DNA of 5,150 bases, taken from an uncultured Klebsiella sp. (lineage in GTDB: Bacteria > Pseudomonadota > Gammaproteobacteria > Enterobacterales > Enterobacteriaceae). The position numbers and the translations under genes are program-made. This document shows, in pieces, positions 1 to 5,150 of this stretch. Every line of letters begins with the position of its first letter. Within the stretch, counting starts at the first letter, position 1. The notes under the pieces were generated by a model. It had not been told where the DNA came from. It did no database searches and saw nothing but the letters and a program-made list of their open reading frames with translations. The stretch is from positions 1 through 5,150 of the forward strand of contig CABUCP010000270.1 in NCBI GenBank assembly GCA_902490055.1. Reading direction: 5' to 3'.

Positions 1-1
1 A

Positions 2-172
2 ATGAATCGGCCGCGAAGGAACGCGATTATCGCCGTAATTGAAGAAATTAGCGCCAGGCTAGCCGAGTACCGCAAGGACGCGCCGGTCATCAAGAAAATT
101 AACGGCCGATGGGAAAACAGAGCCGTTTTTGCTCGCGGCAGCGTTGTGCCCGGCAGCAAAAAAATACACTGA
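2..172 (+). CDS. Unrecognised short reading frame, possibly partial at the left edge
   Basis: An open frame of 56 codons runs from an ATG at position 2 to a TGA at 170-172. I do not recognise the product. The first half reads like a soluble helical protein (a hydrophobic IIAVIEEI stretch around residues 9-16, followed by charged residues), and the C-terminal part is basic and ends in SKKIH. Third positions are mostly G or C in the middle, but rare arginine codons (CGG, CGA, AGG, AGA) occur, which is more like phage or accessory DNA than the neighbouring genes. The frame is open to the window edge, so this may be the tail of a longer gene. Alternatively the ATG overlaps a TGA at 3-5 in another frame, the ATGA arrangement common in packed gene arrays. 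No ribosome binding site can be judged because the upstream DNA is missing. It may also be non-coding. Confidence 0.3.
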   Translation: MNRPRRNAIIAVIEEISARLAEYRKDAPVIKKINGRWENRAVFARGSVVPGSKKIH

Positions 173-210
173 TCCTTCCGATCATGTTTAATAAACAAAG
201 TGAGAATATG

Positions 211-489
211 ATGAGACAGACTATGCATCAGCAATCAGATATCTACGCAGGACTGCAGGACACGGCGCTCTCTGAATATTTCCGCAGCGCCGGCGACAAG
301 TTGATCGACGAGTCGGCGGTAATGTCGCTGGCTATCGATAGTATCCTCAGCAGCGAAGGCCACCTTAGCAATAAAGCCATTATTTTATGGTTGATTAACG
401 CCCTGGAAACCACCGATAACGTGGTCACTGCTGATGTTATTCGTAAGACGCTGGAAATTGTCGTGGGATACACGATGGATGATATTTAA
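211..489 (+). CDS. ariR: AriR/YmgB-family small biofilm/acid-resistance regulator
   Basis: The protein resembles recalled E. coli AriR (YmgB), an 88-residue all-helical, Hha-like protein. Shared blocks are the YFRS-G motif, ESAV, the NKxIIL-LI-xLETT segment and the C-terminal ADVIRKTLEIV-YT-DD. In E. coli, AriR sits in the ycgZ-ymgA-ariR-ymgC operon and is linked to biofilm formation, acid resistance and Rcs signalling; that role is transferred here by family only. No ycgZ, ymgA or ymgC partner is visible. The start is uncertain. ATG 211 (92 aa) has an AAGTGAG-like ribosome binding site at 198-204 with a 6-nt gap. ATG 223 would give exactly 88 aa and aligns best with E. coli, but its only candidate site is a weak GAG at 213-215. 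ATGs at 208, 184 and 109 are less likely because they add residues that do not fit the family. The gene faces pgl and ends 40 nt before a strong terminator. Confidence 0.82.
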   Translation: MRQTMHQQSDIYAGLQDTALSEYFRSAGDKLIDESAVMSLAIDSILSSEGHLSNKAIILWLINALETTDNVVTADVIRKTLEIVVGYTMDDI

Positions 490-529
490 CGCCCGCCAAA
501 TAACGTGCTTTGCAATCAGTCCACGCTAA

Positions 530-559
530 AAAATAACCTCGCCGATGCGAGGTTATTTT
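530..559. terminator. Bidirectional intrinsic terminator between ariR and pgl
   Basis: A perfect 13-bp inverted repeat (left arm 530-542, right arm 547-559) closes a 4-nt CGAT loop. The core is ACCTCGC / GCGAGGT, flanked by A/T pairs. For pgl transcripts on the minus strand the stem is followed by six Ts (complement of 528-533). For ariR transcripts it is followed by a shorter T-rich stretch around 556-562. It lies 40 nt after the ariR stop and 17 nt after the pgl stop, so it probably ends both convergent transcripts. Confidence 0.87.
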
Positions 560-576
560 ATTCGCTTAGCGCCGGA

Positions 577-1572
577 TTAATGCGCGTTCACCACGACCCA
601 CATAGGGCCCTGACCCACCGCATAACGCCCTTTTTCGTTCAGCAGCCCCTGCTCGCCGGCAATTTCATACACCGCGATATGATGCGATTTCTGCCCGGCG
701 GCAATCAGATATTTACCGCTATGATCAAGGTTAAAACCGCGCGGCTGCGCTTCGGTTGGCTGATAGCCTTCGATAGACAGCACGCTGCCGTCTTCAGATA
801 CGCTGAAGATAGTAATAATGCTGGCGGTACGATCGCAGGCATACAGATGACGGCCATCCGGGGTAAGATGGATATCCGCCGCCCAGCGCACGCCGGTGAA
901 ATCAGGCGGCATCATATCCAGCGTCTGCACGCGCTCGATTTTGCCATACGGATCTTTCAGCTCCCACACGTCGACGGAGCTATTCAGCTCGTTAACACAG
1001 TAGCCGTACTGCTGGTTCGGATGGAACGCCATATGCCGCGGACCTGCGCCTTCGACGGTCGTGACTTCCGCCGGCTCCTGCGCCGCCAGATAGCCGTCGT
1101 CGCTGAGGGTGAACAGGCAAATACGATCCTGTTTCAGCGCCGGCACCCACAGGGTGCGGTTATCCGGAGAAATATTCGCCGAGTGGCAGCCTTCCAGCCC
1201 TTCGACCACAGTCACCGTTTCACCCGGTAGGCCATCAATCAGCGGCGTTACGCTAACGCAGCCCTGATTATAAGAAGCGCTGAAAACAAAACGTCCCTGG
1301 CGATCGGTGGAGATATGGGTTGGGCTGCCCGGCAGCGCGGCTTCGCCGGCGAAGGTCAGCGCGCCGTTATCCGGCGCAATACGGTAAGCCAGGACGCGAA
1401 ACTCCGGGCGCACGCCGACATAGAGATACTCTTTGTTCGGGCTTACCACCATTGGCTGCACCTGGCCCGGCGCATCAACAACCTGAACCAACGTCAAGTT
1501 ACCTTCAGCGTTCAGGCTCCAGACGTGAATCTGATGACTTTCCGGGCTGGCGGTATAAACGGTTTGTTTCAT
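577..1572 (-). CDS. pgl: 6-phosphogluconolactonase (seven-bladed beta-propeller type)
   Basis: Cytosolic enzyme of the oxidative pentose phosphate pathway that hydrolyses 6-phosphogluconolactone, made by glucose-6-phosphate dehydrogenase, to 6-phosphogluconate. The 331-residue product has the same length as E. coli Pgl (YbhE) and resembles it throughout: [12 protein letters not shown] at the N-terminus, [58 protein letters not shown], and [10 protein letters not shown] at the C-terminus. Repeated PDGR/SPDN-type turns fit a propeller fold. It belongs to the propeller lactonase family, not the unrelated short DevB type. The start at 1572 is fixed by an AAAGGAG ribosome binding site at 1578-1584 with a 5-nt gap. 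The frame stays open to 1623, but those 17 extra codons do not match the family. It is divergent from ybhA and convergent with ariR, so it is probably monocistronic. The frame is intact and all blocks are present. Confidence 0.97.
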   Translation of the reverse strand: MKQTVYTASPESHQIHVWSLNAEGNLTLVQVVDAPGQVQPMVVSPNKEYLYVGVRPEFRVLAYRIAPDNGALTFAGEAALPGSPTHISTDRQGRFVFSASYNQGCVSVTPLIDGLPGETVTVVEGLEGCHSANISPDNRTLWVPALKQDRICLFTLSDDGYLAAQEPAEVTTVEGAGPRHMAFHPNQQYGYCVNELNSSVDVWELKDPYGKIERVQTLDMMPPDFTGVRWAADIHLTPDGRHLYACDRTASIITIFSVSEDGSVLSIEGYQPTEAQPRGFNLDHSGKYLIAAGQKSHHIAVYEIAGEQGLLNEKGRYAVGQGPMWVVVNAH

Positions 1573-1577
1573 GACTA

Positions 1578-1584
1578 CTCCTTT
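1578..1584 (-). promoter_or_regulatory. Ribosome binding site of pgl
   Basis: Read on the minus strand this is AAAGGAG, five nucleotides before the ATG at 1572. It decides the pgl start against the in-frame upstream ATG at 1623, which has no family support. Confidence 0.85.
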
Positions 1585-1610
1585 CCTCACTGCGGTGGAA
1601 ATCGTTATGC

Positions 1611-1641
1611 ATTCATCTGCCACACGGCACGTCCGATGAAT
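1611..1641 (-). promoter_or_regulatory. Imperfect hairpin or operator-like inverted repeat in the pgl upstream region
   Basis: The outer arms ATTCATC (1611-1617) and GATGAAT (1635-1641) enclose a second inverted repeat, TGCC-ACAC-GGCA (1618-1629), with a 5-nt bulge (1630-1634) on one side. Together they could form an 11-bp stem in the pgl leader, 38 nt upstream of the ATG, or serve as a protein-binding site between pgl and ybhA. The symmetry is directly visible; any function is inference. I do not recognise it as the site of a named regulator. Confidence 0.35.
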
Positions 1642-1676
1642 AGTAGATACCTTTTAAACGGTTGATGCTGAAAAAT

Positions 1677-1704
1677 TTGCCCCTGACCACAAGGCGTGTA
1701 CCAT
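1677..1704 (+). promoter_or_regulatory. Possible sigma-70 promoter of ybhA
   Basis: TTGCCC (1677-1682, 4 of 6 matches to the -35 consensus) is followed, after 16 bp, by TACCAT (1699-1704, 4 of 6 matches to the -10). Transcription would start around 1711, giving a leader of about 33 nt before the ybhA ATG. The match is modest. An AT-rich stretch at 1651-1678 just upstream could help. No equally good promoter for pgl was found on the other strand. Confidence 0.3.
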
Positions 1705-1743
1705 CAGGACAGACAACTTTTCACCATTAACCGGAAACAACAC

Positions 1744-2562
1744 ATGACCTCACGCGTGATTGCCCTGGATTTAGACGGCACCCTACTGACCTCGAAAAAA
1801 ACGATTCTTCCAGCTTCGCTCGCGGCGCTGGCGCGCGCCCGGGAGGCTGGATATCAGGTGATCGTCGTAACCGGCCGACATCACGTCGCTATCCATCCTT
1901 TTTATCAGGCACTGGCTCTTGATACACCTGCAATTTGTTGTAATGGCACCTATTTGTATGATTATCACGCAAAAAAGGTTCTTGAAGCCGATCCCATGGC
2001 CGTCGATAAAGCGCTCAGCCTGACGGAAATGCTTGCCGACCACGATATTCACGGCTTGATGTACGTCGATGATGCCATGCTCTATGAGCGCCCGACCGGG
2101 CACGTGATCCGCACCAGCAACTGGGCGCAGTCGCTGCCGGTTGAACAGCGCCCGGTATTTACCCAGGTCAATTCCCTGGCGCAGGCGGCGCGGGAAGTCA
2201 ACGCGGTGTGGAAATTCGCGCTCACCGATGAAAACATCCCTAAACTGCAGGCCTTCGCGCAGGACGTTGGCGAGACGCTGGGTCTGGAGTGCGAGTGGTC
2301 ATGGCACGATCAGGTAGATATCGCCCGCGCCGGCAACAGCAAAGGCAAACGCCTGGCGCAGTGGGTCGCCTCGCAGGGGCTCTCGATGCAGGACGTCGTC
2401 GCCTTCGGCGATAACTATAACGACCTCAGTATGCTGGAAGCCGCCGGAACCGGCGTGGCGATGGGTAACTCGGTTGAAGACGTGAAAGCGCGGGCAAATG
2501 TGGTGATTGGCGAAAACGAAACCACCAGCATCGCTGACTTCATCAACCGTCATCTGCTGTAA
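1744..2562 (+). CDS. ybhA: HAD-superfamily (Cof type) pyridoxal phosphate / sugar phosphatase YbhA
   Basis: Cytosolic phosphatase of the haloacid dehalogenase superfamily, Cof/HAD-IIB subgroup. E. coli YbhA acts on pyridoxal 5'-phosphate and also on fructose 1,6-bisphosphate; the substrate here is inferred from that match. The product is 272 residues, the same as E. coli YbhA. Motif I is DLDGT at residues 9-13 (nucleophile D9, acid/base D11), motif II is VVTGR with T43, motif III is the lysine in NSKGK (K200), and motif IV is GDNYND at 222-227 with the Mg2+-binding acidic residues. The cap domain lies between motifs II and III (TYLYDYHAK, GLMYVDDAM, HVIRTSNWAQ). The start at 1744 matches the family and has a weak CGGA at 1732-1735. 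An in-frame ATG at 1696 would add 16 residues and lies within the putative promoter, so it was not chosen. The gene converges on modC, with no base between the two stop codons. Confidence 0.96.
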   Translation: MTSRVIALDLDGTLLTSKKTILPASLAALARAREAGYQVIVVTGRHHVAIHPFYQALALDTPAICCNGTYLYDYHAKKVLEADPMAVDKALSLTEMLADHDIHGLMYVDDAMLYERPTGHVIRTSNWAQSLPVEQRPVFTQVNSLAQAAREVNAVWKFALTDENIPKLQAFAQDVGETLGLECEWSWHDQVDIARAGNSKGKRLAQWVASQGLSMQDVVAFGDNYNDLSMLEAAGTGVAMGNSVEDVKARANVVIGENETTSIADFINRHLL

Positions 2563-3621
2563 TCAGGCGGCGATTGATACGCTCTTGATTTGCGCGTACA
2601 GCCACTGGCCTGGGGCCACCCCCAGGTCGTCCCGCGCCCACGGGCTGATGCGCGCCCACAGCGTGCGCCCGCTAACCGTTAGTTGTACTTCAATCTGGCC
2701 GTTGACTTCCAGACATTCAACGACCTGCGCGCGCAGGATATTACGAATACTGGTCTGCCGCGGATGCTCCAGCACCAGCGAGACATCCGACGCCTGAATC
2801 CGAATCCGCGCCGCTTCACCCGGCGCGCGATCGAGCAGATTAACCCACAGCTGCTGATCGCCAAGGGCCAGCGCGGTCATCGCATACTGCGGATGCTGCG
2901 CAATGACCGAGACGTTAAGTATCGTGCTCTGCTGCTCCTGCGGCAGCCACGGATGCATCACGCTGCTGCTCCACACGCTTTCCAGTAAGCCAAACGCCTT
3001 CACCTTTCCGTCTTCCAGCACCAGGACATTATCCGCAAGGTGCTGAATTTCATCCAGTGAATGGCTAACGTAGAGCATGGGGATATGGATTTCGCGCGCC
3101 AGCCGCTGTAAATAGGGCAGCAATTCACGTTTGCGCGGAATATCCAGCGAGGCCAGCGGCTCATCGAGCAGTAGCAGTTCCGGCGCGGTCAGCAAGGCGC
3201 GGCCAATCGCCACCCGCTGCTTTTCGCCGCCGGATAAGCCGCCAGGCAAACGATCAAGCAGATGCTCAATGCCCAGCAGCGCCACCAGCTTATCAAACTG
3301 ATTGGTCATGGTTTTAGCCATCCCGTACTTCAGGTTGCCGCGAACCTTATAGTGCGGGAACAAACGCGCATCCTGAAAGACGTAGCCGATACGCCGCTTC
3401 TCCGGCGCCAGGCAAATCCGCTGCTGCGCGTCATTCAACACCCGACCGTTAAGTATGATACGCCCCTGCTGCGGCTGGGTCAGCCCGCTGATGGCGTTGA
3501 TAAGCGAAGTCTTCCCGGCGCCCGAGACGCCAAAAACGGCGGTGATCCCGCTGGCGGGCAAGGTTTGATGGACCTCCAGACAGTGGTTGCCCAAGGTCTG
3601 GCTAAAATCGAGTTCCAGCAT
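2563..3621 (-). CDS. modC: Molybdate ABC transporter ATP-binding protein ModC
   Basis: ATPase subunit that powers molybdate import through ModB at the cytoplasmic face of the inner membrane. It is 352 residues, equal to E. coli ModC. Visible motifs: Walker [10 protein letters not shown] (31-39), Q-loop Q83 in [14 protein letters not shown] signature LSGGE (129-133) continuing [10 protein letters not shown], Walker B LLLLDE (149-154), D-loop SLD (158-160) and switch histidine H187 in YVSHSLDE. The C-terminal part, from roughly residue 290, contains the molybdate-binding-type TOBE domain ([21 protein letters not shown]). It starts two bases after the modB stop, so translation is probably coupled; GGGA in the modB tail may be the ribosome binding site. 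It is the last gene of the operon. Its TGA abuts the ybhA TAA and no terminator is seen right after it, so mod transcripts probably run antisense into ybhA. All catalytic motifs are intact. Confidence 0.97.
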   Translation of the reverse strand: MLELDFSQTLGNHCLEVHQTLPASGITAVFGVSGAGKTSLINAISGLTQPQQGRIILNGRVLNDAQQRICLAPEKRRIGYVFQDARLFPHYKVRGNLKYGMAKTMTNQFDKLVALLGIEHLLDRLPGGLSGGEKQRVAIGRALLTAPELLLLDEPLASLDIPRKRELLPYLQRLAREIHIPMLYVSHSLDEIQHLADNVLVLEDGKVKAFGLLESVWSSSVMHPWLPQEQQSTILNVSVIAQHPQYAMTALALGDQQLWVNLLDRAPGEAARIRIQASDVSLVLEHPRQTSIRNILRAQVVECLEVNGQIEVQLTVSGRTLWARISPWARDDLGVAPGQWLYAQIKSVSIAA

Positions 3622-3623
3622 GA

Positions 3624-4313
3624 TTATTTTCCCATCCGCTTACGGCTAAGGCGCGCCAGCCACTCGGAGACCAACAGCGATATCAGCGCCAGAATAATAG
3701 AGATGATGCACAAGCGCGCGGCCGCGCCTTCACTACCGGGAGTTTGGATCAGGGTATACATGGCGGATGGGATGGTGCGGGTCTCGCCGGGAATATTCGA
3801 AACAAAGGTGATCGTCGCGCCGAACTCGCCCAATGAGCGGGCGAAAGCCAGTACCGTACCGACGATAATACCCGGCAGGGTCAGCGGCAGCGTAATAGTG
3901 AAAAACACCCGCCAGCGGTTGGCGCCCAGCGTACGCGCCGCCTGCTCAAGCTTAACGTCGACCCCTTCCAGGGCAAGACGAATCGCTCGCACCATCAGGG
4001 GGAATGACATCACCGCCGCCGCCAGCACCGCCCCACGCCAGCTGAAGGCGAAGGTGACGCCAAACCAATCGTATAACCAACTGCCGATAAAACCGCGCCG
4101 GCCCATCGAAATCAATAGCAGATAACCCACTACCACCGGCGGCAGCACCAGCGGCAGGTGGATAACACTGTCGAGTAACGCTTTGCCAGGAAAATGGCGG
4201 CGCACCAGCAGCCAGGCAAAAAAGATCCCAAAAGGTAAGCTGCAAACCACCGCCAGGGATGAGACTTTCAGGCTCAGCAGTACCGCCTGCCATTCGGGAT
4301 CGCTTAAAATCAT
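3624..4313 (-). CDS. modB: Molybdate ABC transporter permease ModB
   Basis: Inner-membrane channel subunit of the molybdate importer, working as a homodimer with two ModC and receiving substrate from ModA. It is 229 residues, the same length as E. coli ModB. About five hydrophobic segments are visible near residues 10-37, 45-70, 88-112, 139-165 and 196-220. The cytoplasmic EAA loop that docks onto the ATPase is [16 protein letters not shown] (123-138), followed by the conserved TLPLTLPGI. The family block [21 protein letters not shown] follows. The ATG at 4313 overlaps the modA TGA in a 4-bp ATGA, which indicates translational coupling. The modC start follows its stop after two bases. No frameshift or missing motif is seen. 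The fold is shared with sulfate permeases (CysT/CysW), but the modA and modC neighbours and the ModE site settle the assignment. Confidence 0.97.
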   Translation of the reverse strand: MILSDPEWQAVLLSLKVSSLAVVCSLPFGIFFAWLLVRRHFPGKALLDSVIHLPLVLPPVVVGYLLLISMGRRGFIGSWLYDWFGVTFAFSWRGAVLAAAVMSFPLMVRAIRLALEGVDVKLEQAARTLGANRWRVFFTITLPLTLPGIIVGTVLAFARSLGEFGATITFVSNIPGETRTIPSAMYTLIQTPGSEGAAARLCIISIILALISLLVSEWLARLSRKRMGK

Positions 4314-5086
4314 TCGTGCGTTGTGAATCCGTAACGTTTAAAGACAGCCGAGGCCTCTGGGCCTTTCAGGTATTCGTAAAACGCTGATACTGTAGCATTT
4401 TTATGCCCATCAACAATAGCCAGCGGATACTCGACTTTCTTATGCGAATCTTCCGGGAAAGTACCGACCACTTTTACCCCTTTGCTGGCGACGGCGTCAG
4501 AGCCATAGACGATACCCAGCGGCGCTTCGTTGCGTTCCACTAGCGCCAACGCGCCGCGAACGTCCTCAGCCGGCGCCAGTTTCGGCGACAGTGTTTCCCA
4601 GGCCCCCAGCTTCTGCAGCGCTTCTTTAGCATAGATACCAGCCGGTACGTGCTCCGGGTCGCCAACCGCCAGACGGCCGCCCTTCAACAGGCTGGTCCAG
4701 TCGGTTTTATCATTAATCGTGATATCGCCCTGCGCGCTAGCCTTCGGCGCGACAACCACCAGGCTGTTGCCGAGCAGCGTGGCGCGGGTGGCGGTATCAA
4801 TTGATTTTTTCTCTACCGCGTAGTCCATCCATTTCTGGTCTGCGGAGATAAACAGGTCAGCTGGCGCGCCGGCTTCAATCTGCCGCGCCAGCGTGGAAGA
4901 GGAGGCAAAAGAAGAGACCACGTCGACGTTTTTCTCTTTTTTATACTCTTTCGCGATGTCCTGCATTGCGTTGGTTAACGATGCGGCGGCGAAGACGGTG
5001 ATTTTGCCGTCCTGCGCCAGCGCATGCCCAGTAACGGAGAGCGTTAAAGTCGCTCCGGCCAGAAAACGTAACCATTGACGTGCCAT
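4310..5086 (-). CDS. modA: Periplasmic molybdate-binding protein ModA
   Basis: High-affinity substrate-binding protein of the molybdate (and tungstate) importer; it captures the oxyanion in the periplasm and delivers it to ModB. It is 258 residues, one longer than E. coli ModA. A Sec signal peptide is clear: basic start MARQWLR, hydrophobic core around residues 8-19, and an AxA cleavage site (ALA at 22-24), giving a mature N-terminus near QDGKITVF. The residues that hold molybdate in E. coli ModA are conserved at the same precursor positions: S36 in AAASLTNA, S63 in SFASSST, A149 in HVPAG, V176 in EDVRG and Y194 in GIVYG. The start at 5086 is supported by AGGAG (5093-5097) with a 6-nt gap and by the signal peptide. 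It is first in modABC and sits directly behind a ModE-type operator, so repression at high molybdate is expected. Its stop overlaps the modB start by 4 bp. Confidence 0.98.
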   Translation of the reverse strand: MARQWLRFLAGATLTLSVTGHALAQDGKITVFAAASLTNAMQDIAKEYKKEKNVDVVSSFASSSTLARQIEAGAPADLFISADQKWMDYAVEKKSIDTATRATLLGNSLVVVAPKASAQGDITINDKTDWTSLLKGGRLAVGDPEHVPAGIYAKEALQKLGAWETLSPKLAPAEDVRGALALVERNEAPLGIVYGSDAVASKGVKVVGTFPEDSHKKVEYPLAIVDGHKNATVSAFYEYLKGPEASAVFKRYGFTTHE

Positions 5087-5092
5087 CTGAAA

Positions 5093-5097
5093 CTCCT
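5093..5097 (-). promoter_or_regulatory. Ribosome binding site of modA
   Basis: AGGAG on the minus strand, six nucleotides before the modA ATG at 5086. It fixes the start at the beginning of the signal peptide. Confidence 0.85.
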
Positions 5098-5104
5098 GTG
5101 AGTG

Positions 5105-5128
5105 CGTTATGTAGCAATCAATATAACG
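5105..5128 (-). promoter_or_regulatory. ModE-type operator of the modABC operon
   Basis: A 24-bp imperfect palindrome. On the minus strand it begins CGTTATATT and ends TACATAACG, with 6 nt between the arms. The perfectly symmetric outer parts are CGTTAT and ATAACG. It closely resembles the recalled ModE site of the E. coli modA promoter in sequence, arm spacing and distance from the gene (here 18 nt before the ATG). ModE with bound molybdate represses modABC in E. coli by covering the promoter. The modE gene itself is not in the window; in E. coli it is divergent and just upstream. Confidence 0.85.
5120..5125 (-). promoter_or_regulatory. Probable -10 element of the modABC promoter
   Basis: TATATT on the minus strand matches the sigma-70 -10 consensus at 5 of 6 positions and lies inside the upstream arm of the ModE palindrome. 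A start about 7 nt downstream, near 5112, would give a leader of about 25 nt and put the palindrome across roughly -18 to +7, which fits repression by promoter occlusion. No good -35 hexamer is seen at 16-18 bp; the window ends soon after. Confidence 0.45.
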
Positions 5129-5150
5129 ACAACGGTCAGGATTTCCCAGA

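Noticed and set aside
136..157. Direct repeat CGGCAGC (136-142 and 151-157)
   Set aside because: Two 7-bp copies 15 bp apart in GC-rich DNA are expected by chance, and no third copy or flanking symmetry supports an iteron or attachment site.
126..162. Inverted repeat TTTTTGCT / AGCAAAAA considered as a terminator
   Set aside because: The 21-nt loop is large and, on either strand, the right arm is followed by A or mixed bases and not by a T-tract. It also lies within the 2-172 open frame.
1..489. Possible prophage attachment site or integrase remnant near the left edge
   Set aside because: No integrase, tRNA end or att-like direct repeat is visible, and the known lambda attachment site of E. 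coli lies farther away, between ybhC and ybhB.
505..1230. A 241-codon plus-strand open frame opposite pgl
   Set aside because: It lies entirely antisense to pgl apart from its first bases, covers the terminator at 530-559, and its arginine/histidine-rich product is typical of a shadow frame of a GC-rich gene.
1573..1623. N-terminal extension of pgl to the ATG at 1623
   Set aside because: The 17 extra residues do not match the family, while the ATG at 1572 has a strong AAAGGAG site and gives exactly 331 residues.
1696..1743. N-terminal extension of ybhA to the ATG at 1696
   Set aside because: It would add 16 residues before the conserved MTxRVIALDLDGT start and overlaps the likely promoter; starting at 1744 gives the usual 272 residues.
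3262..4125. A 287-codon plus-strand open frame opposite modC and modB
   Set aside because: It spans the junction of two well-matched genes on the other strand and its low-complexity basic product resembles no family I know; it is best explained as a shadow frame.

Overview
The window looks like a core-chromosome segment of an enterobacterium, probably Klebsiella/Raoultella/Enterobacter-like. Four long genes match, at near full length and with the same relative orientations, the E. coli block modA-modB-modC / ybhA / pgl, seen here in reverse orientation. Protein matches are from recalled family sequences, not a database search, so the genus is only a suggestion. The region is GC-rich at third codon positions, as in Klebsiella-type genomes.

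Layout from left to right: (1) Positions 1-489 lie outside the conserved block. They hold a short unrecognised reading frame (2-172, plus strand, possibly cut by the window edge) and a small AriR/YmgB-family gene (stop at 489, plus strand). (2) A strong hairpin at 530-559 can terminate transcription from both sides. (3) pgl (577-1572, minus) encodes 6-phosphogluconolactonase of the pentose phosphate pathway. (4) A 171-bp divergent intergenic region (1573-1743) holds the pgl leader, with an imperfect hairpin, and a possible ybhA promoter. (5) ybhA (1744-2562, plus) encodes a HAD-family sugar/pyridoxal phosphate phosphatase. Its stop codon directly abuts that of modC. (6) modC, modB and modA (5086 down to 2563, minus) form one tightly packed operon for the molybdate ABC importer. 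(7) The operon's promoter, with a ModE-type palindrome, lies at 5105-5128 near the right edge.

Functionally, ModA binds molybdate in the periplasm, ModB is the membrane channel and ModC the ATPase. The palindrome over the -10 region is where molybdate-loaded ModE would be expected to shut the operon off when molybdenum is plentiful. pgl and ybhA are housekeeping metabolic genes that share only location. The AriR-like protein belongs to a small helical family tied in E. coli to biofilm and acid-stress control, and is the accessory-looking part of the window.

I saw no rRNA or tRNA gene, CRISPR array, insertion sequence or integrase. No novel multi-gene system is visible. The least explained DNA is the first ~210 bases.
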